Below, piece after piece: positions 9,179 to 16,048 of a stretch of DNA of 16,460 nucleotides. Every line of letters begins with the position of its first letter. The first letter of the stretch is position 1. The position numbers and the translations under genes are program-made. Location of the stretch: NCBI GenBank assembly GCA_943323675.2, contig CALPIR020000025.1, positions 1 through 16,460 on the forward strand, read 5' to 3'. The notes under the pieces were generated by a model. It worked only from the letters and a program-made list of their open reading frames with translations. It was not told where the DNA came from and made no database searches. The DNA is from Chitinophaga pinensis. GTDB lineage: Bacteria; Bacteroidota; Bacteroidia; UKL13-3.

Positions 9179-9208
9179 AAAAGCAAAAAAAAAATAGATT
9201 TTGCTTTT
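9179..9208. other. AT-rich inverted repeat in the leader of the giant surface-protein gene
   Basis: A perfect 10-bp inverted repeat (AAAAGCAAAA at 9179-9188, TTTTGCTTTT at 9199-9208) with a 10-base loop sits 44-73 bases before the start codon at 9135. It has only two G-C pairs and would be weak as RNA. It may be part of the 5' leader or simply A/T-tract symmetry. The whole gap 9136-9390 (255 bases) holds this repeat and the upstream terminator. No convincing TAnnTTTG promoter box was found in it. Confidence 0.35.
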
Positions 9209-9317
9209 TAATGATACAAAATACTCACTTAATATAAATTTTAATTTCGCTTGCCAATAAAAAATTAAAAAATTAAACTGATGGCGGATTGTTGCGAATT
9301 GAGGTCCGAACAATTAT

Positions 9318-9354
9318 GATATAAAAATAAAGCCCAACCTTAATTTGATTGAGC
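9318..9354 (-). terminator. Intrinsic terminator of the manC-ldcA unit
   Basis: The hairpin arms are 9332-9339 and 9347-9354. In minus-strand RNA, GCUCAAUC pairs with GGUUGGGC along its whole length using two G-U wobbles, and a U-rich tail (UUUAUUUUUAU) follows. On the + strand the same positions are mismatches. It lies 37 bases past the ldcA stop. Confidence 0.75.
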
Positions 9355-9390
9355 ATTTTCAAAGAGTTTATTTAAAAAAAAATAAAAAGA

Positions 9391-10302
9391 TTAATCAATC
9401 ATAATATCTACCAAATCAGGTGAGGACATGATGGTACACATGGTGCCTAATTTTAAAGGTAAATTAATACTTTGATGTCCTGCTGGGAAGTTAAATAGAA
9501 CAGGATAATTAAAATTTTTAACGGTATCTGCAATAATCTCTTCGGCATTTAATCCAAACGGTACAGCATTATCTTTCATATCGCTCATCCCGCCAATAAT
9601 TAATCCCGCCAAATGATCAAGCTTTCCCGCACGTTTAAGCGCTTGCATCATTCTATCAACATGATAAAGGTATTCGTCTAAATCCTCTAAAAATAATATC
9701 TTATTGTTTGTATCAATATCGCTTGCCGATCCAAGTAAACTATACATTACAGACAAGTTACCTCCAACCAGTTGTGCGTATGCGTTACCACTTTTATTTA
9801 ATGGGTGAGGCACAATTGGATAATGAATTTGAATGTTATCCATTAACATGGATTTTAGAGCCACAACACTTTGATTATTTATGTTGTGCTTTTGCATGTT
9901 TATGGGCATGGTTGCATGCAATGTGCACCAATTGGTGTTTGCATGAACATGGTTGTGCAGAACGGTAATATCGCTATAACCTATAAGCCATTTCGGTGAT
10001 TTATCTAAAAAAGAAAAATCTATTTGATCAATAATACGTACTGTTCCATAACCCCCACGGGCAAAAATCACGGCCTTAATACCCGGATTTTGTAGGTAAC
10101 TATTCAGTACCTTAGCCCTTATTTCATCGCTTCCTGCGAATTGGTTTTGTGCTGCAAATAATTCGGGATGTAAAACAACCTCTAAACCCCAACTCTCAAA
10201 AATAGCAATAGCAGGCTTTAACTCATCAAGCGTTATTTTTCTTGCGGATGCGGCAATAGCAATTTTATCACCTGGTTTTAGTTTGGGCGGTAGGTTACGC
10301 AT
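9391..10302 (-). CDS. ldcA: Murein LD-carboxypeptidase (peptidase family S66)
   Basis: A 303-residue enzyme expected to remove the terminal D-alanine from murein tetrapeptides during cell-wall recycling. The family landmarks are present: FARGGYGT at 80-87, the nucleophile Ser110 in GYSD, Glu206 in FLEDLDEY and His276 in PAGHQS. These match the Ser-Glu-His triad (115/217/285) described for Pseudomonas LdcA in order and spacing. The C-terminal half also carries VGGNLS (179-184) and GLIIGGMSD. No signal peptide is seen, so it should be cytoplasmic, as for most of the family. Length is typical (about 300). The start ATG lies 5 bases after the manC stop, so it is the second gene of a two-gene unit and probably has no promoter of its own. 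Related S66 enzymes that hydrolyse microcin C7 (MccF) share the fold, but nothing here favours that role. Confidence 0.93.
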   Translation of the reverse strand: MRNLPPKLKPGDKIAIAASARKITLDELKPAIAIFESWGLEVVLHPELFAAQNQFAGSDEIRAKVLNSYLQNPGIKAVIFARGGYGTVRIIDQIDFSFLDKSPKWLIGYSDITVLHNHVHANTNWCTLHATMPINMQKHNINNQSVVALKSMLMDNIQIHYPIVPHPLNKSGNAYAQLVGGNLSVMYSLLGSASDIDTNNKILFLEDLDEYLYHVDRMMQALKRAGKLDHLAGLIIGGMSDMKDNAVPFGLNAEEIIADTVKNFNYPVLFNFPAGHQSINLPLKLGTMCTIMSSPDLVDIMID

Positions 10303-10307
10303 AAGTA

Positions 10308-11408
10308 TTAGGTGTACTTTTCATCGTACTTTATTTTCATATCAGCCACCATCTGCTTAACTTCTTGTTCTTTATTTTTATCGCAAATCATTAATACATC
10401 TTCTGTATCAACAACAATGATGTTATTTACGCTATTCAATACCACCACTTTCCCTTTTCCAGCATGCGAACTTACCATGCAATCACTTGTATTGTATACG
10501 TGTATTTGCTTGCCATCTATTGCGTTTCTATTGTCGTCTTTATTAGAAAAATTCTCGTATAAAGATGTCCAAGTACCTAAATCACTCCACCCAAAATCGC
10601 TTGGAATAACAAACACGTTGTCTGCCTTCTCTAATATACCATAATCAATAGAAACAGAGCGACACTGTTCATAAATTGCTTGAATGGCTTGGCTTTCATC
10701 TGGAGTACCGAAGCTTTGAGATGCTTGATTAAACAATTCATAATGTTCAGGCATTAATTCTTTAAAAGCAGTTCTTATCGATGATCCACTCCAAATAAAA
10801 ATACCTGCATTCCATAAAAAATCACCACTATCAATAAATGTTTGTGCTAATTCTACCGTAGGCTTTTCGGTAAAAGTTTTCACTTTAAAAATACCTTCAT
10901 TTGCTACAATTTCATCATGGTATTGGATGTATCCATAACCAGTATCAGGTCGGCTTGGTCTTATACCCAATGTTACCAGAACTGGATTTTTTTGAGCATA
11001 ATCCAAACCATACTCCAAGTTTATCATAAAACTTGCTTCATCCATTATGAGGTGATCACTTGGTGCAACAACACACAGCGCATGGGTATTTATCTCATGT
11101 ATTTTGGCACTAGCATAGGCAATACAAGCTGCAGTGTTTTTGGCTGATGGTTCACCCAAAACACAATTGGTACCAATACCAGGCAACTGGGCCATAACAA
11201 GAGGAATGTAGGATTGATTGGTTACAATATATATATTTTCTTTTTCGAAATGTTTTAAAAAACGATCGTAGGTGCTTTGTAATAGCGTTTTCCCCACTCC
11301 CAAGATATCCAAAAACTGCTTAGGTTTTTGTGTTCTACTATAAGGCCAAAATCTACTTCCAATTCCACCTGCCATAATAATGGCGTAGTGATTTTTGTTT
11401 TTCTCCAT
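10308..11408 (-). CDS. manC: Mannose-1-phosphate guanylyltransferase (GDP-mannose pyrophosphorylase)
   Basis: The enzyme makes GDP-mannose from mannose-1-phosphate and GTP, for mannose- or fucose-containing polysaccharides and glycoproteins. The nucleotidyltransferase signature AGGIGSRFWPYSRTQKPKQF runs through residues ~13-32. Further family motifs are GEPSAKNTAA, APSDHLI, TGYGYI, FTEKP (about 177-181; the Lys contacts the sugar phosphate) and LWNAGIF. At 366 residues it is the single-domain form, without the C-terminal phosphomannose isomerase cupin found in ~480-residue bifunctional enzymes. An in-frame ATG at 11426 would add six residues; the ATG at 11408 (MEKNKNHYAII) fits the usual N-terminus better, but the longer start is possible. 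It is the first gene of the manC-ldcA unit and is divergent from recQ across 182 bases. That gap holds no clear promoter or operator. Confidence 0.93.
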   Translation of the reverse strand: MEKNKNHYAIIMAGGIGSRFWPYSRTQKPKQFLDILGVGKTLLQSTYDRFLKHFEKENIYIVTNQSYIPLVMAQLPGIGTNCVLGEPSAKNTAACIAYASAKIHEINTHALCVVAPSDHLIMDEASFMINLEYGLDYAQKNPVLVTLGIRPSRPDTGYGYIQYHDEIVANEGIFKVKTFTEKPTVELAQTFIDSGDFLWNAGIFIWSGSSIRTAFKELMPEHYELFNQASQSFGTPDESQAIQAIYEQCRSVSIDYGILEKADNVFVIPSDFGWSDLGTWTSLYENFSNKDDNRNAIDGKQIHVYNTSDCMVSSHAGKGKVVVLNSVNNIIVVDTEDVLMICDKNKEQEVKQMVADMKIKYDEKYT

Positions 11409-11590
11409 GCGGTTGATAAAAATCATGTTTTATACCAATATAAGAATGATGCTGATTTTCGCACTAAAACATTACATTGATGAGTGCAAATAAAGATTTT
11501 AAAAAGCAAATTTTCAAAAAAGGATTTAAGGTGGTAGTTTAGCACCGCTTTTAGCAAAAAGTAGATTACTTAATTAAATACATTGTGGAT

Positions 11591-13558
11591 ATGAAAGTTG
11601 CCAAGAATAGTGCAAAGGAGAGTCTAAAGGAATTTTTTGGCTTTGATAGTTTCAAAGATGAACAGGAAAAGATAATAGACAGCGTAATAAAAGGAGAGGA
11701 TACTTTTGTGATTATGCCCACCGGAGGTGGTAAAAGTTTATGTTACCAATTACCAGCATTAATGCTGCCAGGAGTAACGATCATCATTTCGCCTCTTATT
11801 GCGTTAATGAAAAACCAGGTAGATCAATTACGTTCTTTTGGAACAGAGAGCATTGCTCACTTCTTAAATTCATCATTAAGTAAAGGCGACATTACCAAGG
11901 TTAAAAAAGATGTGAGTAGTGGCGATACCAAATTGCTATATATAGCTCCAGAAACCCTAAAAAAAGAAGAAACAATTGAATTCCTAAAATCTATTAATAT
12001 CTCTTTTGTTGCTGTAGATGAGGCACATTGTATCAGTGAATGGGGACATGATTTCCGACCTGAATACCGTAGAATTAAGCAAATGATTAAGGAAATAAAG
12101 GATGTTCCTATGATGGCTTTAACTGCTACAGCAACTCCTAAAGTGCAGCAGGACATTCAAAAAAACCTTCAAATGGGTGATGCTTTGGTTTACAAATCAT
12201 CATTTAACCGTACCAACTTATATTACGAAATTAGACCCAAAGGTAAAAAGAACGATGTGCTTAAAGACATTGTTTCATACATTAATACCCGCAAAGGAAA
12301 AACAGGTATCATTTATTGCTTGAGCCGTAAAAAAGTAGAAGAAATTGCAGGTGTATTAAAAGCCAATGGCATAAAGGCTTTACCCTATCATGCTGGTTTA
12401 GATGCTAAAACCCGCGCAGCACATCAAGATGCATTTTTGATGGAAGATTGTGATGTGATTGTTGCTACAATCGCTTTTGGTATGGGGATAGACAAACCGG
12501 ATGTGCGTTTTGTAATTCACTATGATGTGCCGAAAAGTATTGAAGGTTATTATCAAGAAACAGGACGAGCAGGACGCGATGGTATAGACAGTGATTGTAT
12601 ATTATACTACAACCCCGCTGACATAGATAAACTTGAAAAGTTTATGAAAGATAAGCCTGTTGCAGAACGTGAAATTGGCGAATTATTAATTTTTGAAACA
12701 CAAGCGTTTGCAGAATCATCGGCTTGCCGCAGAAAGTTTTTACTACACTATTTTGGTGAAGAGTTTGACGACAACAACTGCAACAAGATGTGCGACAACT
12801 GCCGTCATCCCAAAGTAAAAATAGATGCTAAAGCAGAATCAGTATTGGCTTTAAATACCATAAATGCTGTAAAAGGCAAATACGTGTTAAACCATATTGT
12901 TGATGTTTTGATTGGAAAGAAAACACATGAAGTTACCTTAAGTGGCCACGAAAAACTAGAATATTTTGGAAAAGGTAAAACCCAAGACGAGAACTTCTGG
13001 AAATCGCTCATAAGGGTTTTGTTATTAAATGGATTTATATCTAAGAACATTGAAAACTATGGCTTATTAAGTGTTAACGAGCGCGGTGAAGCATTCATTA
13101 AGAAACCGACCAAAATTGAAGTAGCACTTGATCAAAAGTTCGAGAAAGTGACAGATGAAGATGAGAAGGATGTTGAAGTTGAAAACGTTTATGATGAAGT
13201 TTTATTTGCCTTGTTAAAAGAGCTCACCAAAACAGTAGGTAAACAGCAAAACCTTCCACCTTACGTTATTTTCCAAGAGCCTTCGCTCGAAGAAATGGCC
13301 AGTAAATATCCAACTACTATAGATGAATTGGCTAAGATTACCGGTGTAAATAAGGGTAAAGCCAACAAGTTTGGTAAACCATACATTGAGTTAATTGAAA
13401 AATACGTTAAAGAAAATGATATTGAGAAATTAGATGAAATGGTAATGAAGTCGGTTGTAAATAAATCGGCTAAAAAAATTGCCATCATCACCAACATTGA
13501 TAAAAAAGTAAACCTACCTGATATCGCCCGATCGCAAGGCTTAAAAATGGATGAGTGA
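11591..13558 (+). CDS. recQ: ATP-dependent DNA helicase RecQ, ended early by an in-frame TGA
   Basis: A 3'-5' DNA helicase of recombination and fork repair. Seen from the ATG at 11591: Walker A TGGGKS (K48), DEAH at 143-146, arginine-finger motif YYQETGRAGRDG near 319, zinc cysteines C379, C397, C401 and C404, a winged-helix RQC region at ~405-515, and an HRDC domain at ~544-620. After 655 codons the frame stops at TGA (13556-13558), inside a C-terminal segment that reads IARSQGLKMDE. Bacteroidota RecQ proteins of ~725-730 residues continue past this point with an ELLDE.EAIV.SGTKLN-type sequence. Here that continuation follows in the same frame as 13559-13780. The helicase, RQC and HRDC parts are intact, so the 655-residue product may still be active. 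A GTG at 11585 is an alternative start adding two residues. This is the only complete gene here that does not end in TAA. Confidence 0.93.
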   Translation: MKVAKNSAKESLKEFFGFDSFKDEQEKIIDSVIKGEDTFVIMPTGGGKSLCYQLPALMLPGVTIIISPLIALMKNQVDQLRSFGTESIAHFLNSSLSKGDITKVKKDVSSGDTKLLYIAPETLKKEETIEFLKSINISFVAVDEAHCISEWGHDFRPEYRRIKQMIKEIKDVPMMALTATATPKVQQDIQKNLQMGDALVYKSSFNRTNLYYEIRPKGKKNDVLKDIVSYINTRKGKTGIIYCLSRKKVEEIAGVLKANGIKALPYHAGLDAKTRAAHQDAFLMEDCDVIVATIAFGMGIDKPDVRFVIHYDVPKSIEGYYQETGRAGRDGIDSDCILYYNPADIDKLEKFMKDKPVAEREIGELLIFETQAFAESSACRRKFLLHYFGEEFDDNNCNKMCDNCRHPKVKIDAKAESVLALNTINAVKGKYVLNHIVDVLIGKKTHEVTLSGHEKLEYFGKGKTQDENFWKSLIRVLLLNGFISKNIENYGLLSVNERGEAFIKKPTKIEVALDQKFEKVTDEDEKDVEVENVYDEVLFALLKELTKTVGKQQNLPPYVIFQEPSLEEMASKYPTTIDELAKITGVNKGKANKFGKPYIELIEKYVKENDIEKLDEMVMKSVVNKSAKKIAIITNIDKKVNLPDIARSQGLKMDE

Positions 13559-13780
13559 CTTATTGAAATGGAAAATATCATATTAAGCGGTACCAAGCTT
13601 AATCTTAAAAACTACATCAATGATATTGCTGATGAAGATTTACAAGATGAGGTGATGGATTACTTTAGAGGAGCGCAAGAGGATAATTTGGATGCTGCCG
13701 TTAATGAGTTTAGCTCAGACTTCAGCAAAGAAGAGGTTCAACTTTTCCGCCTTTACTTTATAGCTGAATACGCATTTTAA
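13559..13780 (+). CDS. C-terminal domain of RecQ, detached by the in-frame TGA (70-aa ORF from ATG 13568)
   Basis: Taken alone this looks like a hypothetical protein of 70 residues starting at ATG 13568, 9 bases after the recQ stop. It is in the same frame as recQ. Its sequence (LIEMENIILSGTKLNL, then DEDLQDEVMDYFRGA, DFSKEEVQLFRLYFIAE) matches, from memory, the conserved end of Bacteroidota RecQ proteins such as that of Bacteroides (ELLDEVEAIVYSGTKLNI ... EDHMLDIYDYF ... DFTEEEIRLVRIKFISE). It ends in TAA at 13778-13780 where the family normally ends; counted from 11591 the joined frame has 729 codons. It is acidic and helical with no known catalytic residues. It could be made by readthrough of TGA-C, by reinitiation at ATG 13568, or not at all. 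Treating it as an unrelated small gene is much less likely. Confidence 0.85.
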   Translation, partial: LIEMENIILSGTKLNLKNYINDIADEDLQDEVMDYFRGAQEDNLDAAVNEFSSDFSKEEVQLFRLYFIAEYAF

Positions 13781-13787
13781 ATGGGCA

Positions 13788-13818
13788 TTAGTTATTATCC
13801 AATAACTTTATACATTTG
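13788..13818 (+). promoter_or_regulatory. Candidate Bacteroidota-type promoter of kup-ywbE
   Basis: TACATTTG at 13811-13818 matches the Bacteroidota -7 consensus TAnnTTTG exactly. A weak -33-like TTAG (consensus TTTG/TTG) begins at 13788, about 20 bases upstream. Transcription would begin near 13825, giving a leader of about 20 bases before the kup GTG at 13844. It lies in the 63-base gap between the recQ frame and kup. Confidence 0.5.
13790..13807. other. Short inverted repeat between the -33 and -7 elements of kup
   Basis: AGTTATT (13790-13796) and AATAACT (13801-13807) form a perfect 7-bp inverted repeat around ATCC. It falls 10 bases after the stop of the recQ frame and inside the spacer of the candidate kup promoter. 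It may be a weak terminator for recQ or an operator; with one G-C pair per arm, neither is strong. Confidence 0.3.
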
Positions 13819-13843
13819 TTATTACTTAAAATTAAACAGATAA

Positions 13844-15784
13844 GTGAACGATCATAATAAGTTATCAAAAGTATCCATGGCCGGGCTTTTGGTAACCATG
13901 GGTATCATTTTTGGTGATATTGGTACATCACCACTATACGTATTTAAAGCGATAGTAGCGGATAAGGTAATATCACCCGAATTAATTCTGGGAGGCTTAT
14001 CAGCAGTTTTCTGGACCATTACGCTACAAACAACAGTTAAATATGTAATTATTGTTTTACGCGCAGATAACAACGGTGAAGGAGGAATTTTCTCTTTATA
14101 TGCACTTATTCGCAGAAGAAGACCTTATTTAATTTTACCTGCAATTATTGGTGGATGTGCCCTTCTTGCTGATGGTATGATTACCCCACCAATTTCTGTT
14201 TCGTCTGCAGTAGAAGGTTTACTTATTTTAAACCCTGACATACCTACCATACCTATCGTACTTACCATTATTACTACGTTGTTTTTAATACAACGTGTAG
14301 GTACCAGTATTGTAGGAAAAGTATTCGGACCGCTTATGCTAATATGGTTCTTGATGTTGGGTATACTTGGTCTAATCAGTCTTACCTCACATCCTGAAGT
14401 TTTAAAGGCATTAAATCCCTATTACGCTTATAACTTGTTGGTGCATTACCCTAATGGGTTTTGGTTATTAGGTGCTGTATTTTTATGCACTACTGGAGCT
14501 GAAGCTTTATACTCGGACATGGGACATTGTGGTAAAAAAAATATCCGCATCAGTTGGATTTTTGTAAAGACCACACTTATCTTAAATTATTTCGGGCAAG
14601 GAGCTTGGGTAATTAATAGCATAGGTAAGGAAGTTGATAACATCAATCCATTTTATGCCATCATGCCTCAATGGTTTTTACTACCCGGAATTGTAATTGC
14701 AACTTTAGCAGCCATTATTGCGAGCCAAGCGATGATCAGCGGATCGTTTACTTTAATAAGTGAAGCACTTCGTTTAAATGTTTGGCCTAAAGTGCGTATT
14801 AAATACCCTTCAGAGGCAAAAGGACAGCTATACGTGCCAAGTGTTAACTGGATTTTATGGGCAGGCTGTATGGCAATTGTTTTGTATTTCAAAGAATCAT
14901 CTAGGATGGAAGCAGCATATGGCTTAGCCATTGTTACCACCATGATGATGACTACCATATTGCTATCAAGTTACTTACGCAAAATAAAAACGCCTAAGGC
15001 GATCGTTTTAATTATAACAATTGTATACCTCTCAATAGAATCGTGTTTTTTAATTGCAAACATTATTAAAATACCTCATGGTGGCTGGATGACGTTGCTT
15101 GTTAGTTTACTTTTTATAACCATTATGTGGGTTTGGTATAAAGGAAGAAAAATAAAAAACCGCTTAACCGAGTTTGTTAAACTTCGTGATTACATTCCTA
15201 TACTACAACAATTAAGTAATGATACTTCTGTACCAAAGTATGCAACCCATTTGGTTTACTTAACCAGTGCTGACAATACCATGGAAGTGGAGAATAAAGT
15301 TGTTTATAGCATCTTGCAAAAACAACCTAAACGTGCCGATATCTATTGGTTTGTGCACATACATGTTGATGATCAACCTTACACTATGCAGTATAAAGTT
15401 GACCACATTGCTAGCCATGATGTAATTAAAATTGATTTTAGGCTAGGGTTTAGGGTTGAACAAAAAATTAACTTTTACTTCCGTAAGGTGGTAGAAGAAT
15501 TAATGAAAAACCACGAAGTGGATGTAACAAGCAGGTATGCATCATTAAGTAAGCTAAACATTACTGGCGACTTCAGATTTGTAGTGTTAAAACGCCATTT
15601 AAGTTACGAAAACGAGTTGAGTGTTTACGAAAGTTTAATTATGGATGGCTACAGTATACTTGATACTTTAAGTTTAAGCGAAGAAAAAGCGTTTGGCTTG
15701 GATACTAGCTCGGTTACTATAGAAAAAGTACCTATGATTGTTGCACCAGTTAAAGAGTTTAAACTAAAACGGGTTTATAAATAA
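13844..15784 (+). CDS. kup: KUP/HAK/KT family potassium uptake protein
   Basis: An inner-membrane K+ transporter (proton-coupled in characterised members) of 646 residues; E. coli Kup has 622. The hallmark GDIGTSPLY is at residues 24-32 in the first membrane helix. Other conserved family stretches are NNGEGGIFSLYAL, ADGMITPPISVSSAVEGL, TTGAEALYSDMGHCGK and SQAMISGSFTLISEA. About twelve hydrophobic segments run through residues ~12-428. A hydrophilic cytoplasmic tail of ~215 residues begins after WVWYKGRK. A TAA lies directly before the GTG at 13844 in this frame, so GTG is the earliest start. ATG at 13877 would leave only MAGLLVTMGIIF before GDIG, so GTG is preferred. No Shine-Dalgarno sequence is present. 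The stop TAA shares its last A with the ywbE ATG, which suggests translational coupling. Confidence 0.95.
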   Translation: MNDHNKLSKVSMAGLLVTMGIIFGDIGTSPLYVFKAIVADKVISPELILGGLSAVFWTITLQTTVKYVIIVLRADNNGEGGIFSLYALIRRRRPYLILPAIIGGCALLADGMITPPISVSSAVEGLLILNPDIPTIPIVLTIITTLFLIQRVGTSIVGKVFGPLMLIWFLMLGILGLISLTSHPEVLKALNPYYAYNLLVHYPNGFWLLGAVFLCTTGAEALYSDMGHCGKKNIRISWIFVKTTLILNYFGQGAWVINSIGKEVDNINPFYAIMPQWFLLPGIVIATLAAIIASQAMISGSFTLISEALRLNVWPKVRIKYPSEAKGQLYVPSVNWILWAGCMAIVLYFKESSRMEAAYGLAIVTTMMMTTILLSSYLRKIKTPKAIVLIITIVYLSIESCFLIANIIKIPHGGWMTLLVSLLFITIMWVWYKGRKIKNRLTEFVKLRDYIPILQQLSNDTSVPKYATHLVYLTSADNTMEVENKVVYSILQKQPKRADIYWFVHIHVDDQPYTMQYKVDHIASHDVIKIDFRLGFRVEQKINFYFRKVVEELMKNHEVDVTSRYASLSKLNITGDFRFVVLKRHLSYENELSVYESLIMDGYSILDTLSLSEEKAFGLDTSSVTIEKVPMIVAPVKEFKLKRVYK

Positions 15785-15987
15785 TGGATGGTACCATACG
15801 TGCAAATATTAAACGAGGTGATTTGGTTCATATTATTTTAAAAAAGGACCAACGCAGCGGAGTGTTAACAGAAGGAATTGTAAAAGATCTATTAACCAGC
15901 GCACCAAAACACCATAGAGGCATTAAAGTAAGGCTTGAAGATGGACAAATTGGACGCGTACAAGAAATTATAGAAGAAGATTTTTAA
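15784..15987 (+). CDS. ywbE: YwbE family protein (DUF2196), unknown function
   Basis: A 67-residue basic protein recognised by the family pattern: GDLVHIILKKDQRSGVLTEG, then VKDLLTSAPKHHRGIKVRLEDG and QIGRVQEI. Length is typical of YwbE. The alternating strands and turns (GDLV, LTEGIV, GIKVRL, GRVQEI) suggest a small beta-barrel, and the Lys/Arg content would allow nucleic-acid binding, but that is inference; no function is established. Its ATG overlaps the kup stop by one base (TAATG), so it is the second gene of the kup transcript and likely translated by coupling. The stop codon runs into the left arm of the following terminator. Confidence 0.92.
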   Translation: MDGTIRANIKRGDLVHIILKKDQRSGVLTEGIVKDLLTSAPKHHRGIKVRLEDGQIGRVQEIIEEDF

Positions 15988-16031
15988 ATAAAATAGGCTG
16001 TCATCAAATCATGAGACAGCCTATTTTATTT
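15986..16031. terminator. Strong bidirectional terminator between ywbE and the acyl-CoA synthetase gene
   Basis: A perfect 17-bp inverted repeat pairs 15986-16002 with 16015-16031. The core AGGCTGTC/GACAGCCT is flanked by A-rich and T-rich ends, and the loop has 12 bases. A-tract and T-tract on either side provide a U-rich tail in both directions. It begins within the ywbE stop codon and lies 17 bases beyond the stop of the converging gene. Confidence 0.92.
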
Positions 16032-16048
16032 TTAAGTAATTGAATGTT

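Noticed and set aside
9125..9313. 62-residue minus-strand open frame overlapping the start of the giant gene
   Set aside because: It lies in A/T tracts, has a Phe/Ile/Lys-rich composition, overlaps the signal peptide start, and contains the AT-rich hairpin. It looks like non-coding leader sequence.
11427..11584. Possible -7 boxes (TTTATTTG, TAGTTTAG) in the gap between manC and recQ
   Set aside because: Each differs from TAnnTTTG at one position and has no -33 TTG at a fitting distance, so no promoter is called.
13556..13558. TGA in recQ as selenocysteine
   Set aside because: Relatives have Leu at this position, not Cys. No clear SECIS-like hairpin follows within the next ~40 bases, and RecQ is not a known selenoprotein.
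13261..13596. 111-residue minus-strand frame antisense to the recQ end
   Set aside because: It is the shadow of recQ codons. The recQ frame has clear family motifs here and the antisense product resembles nothing.
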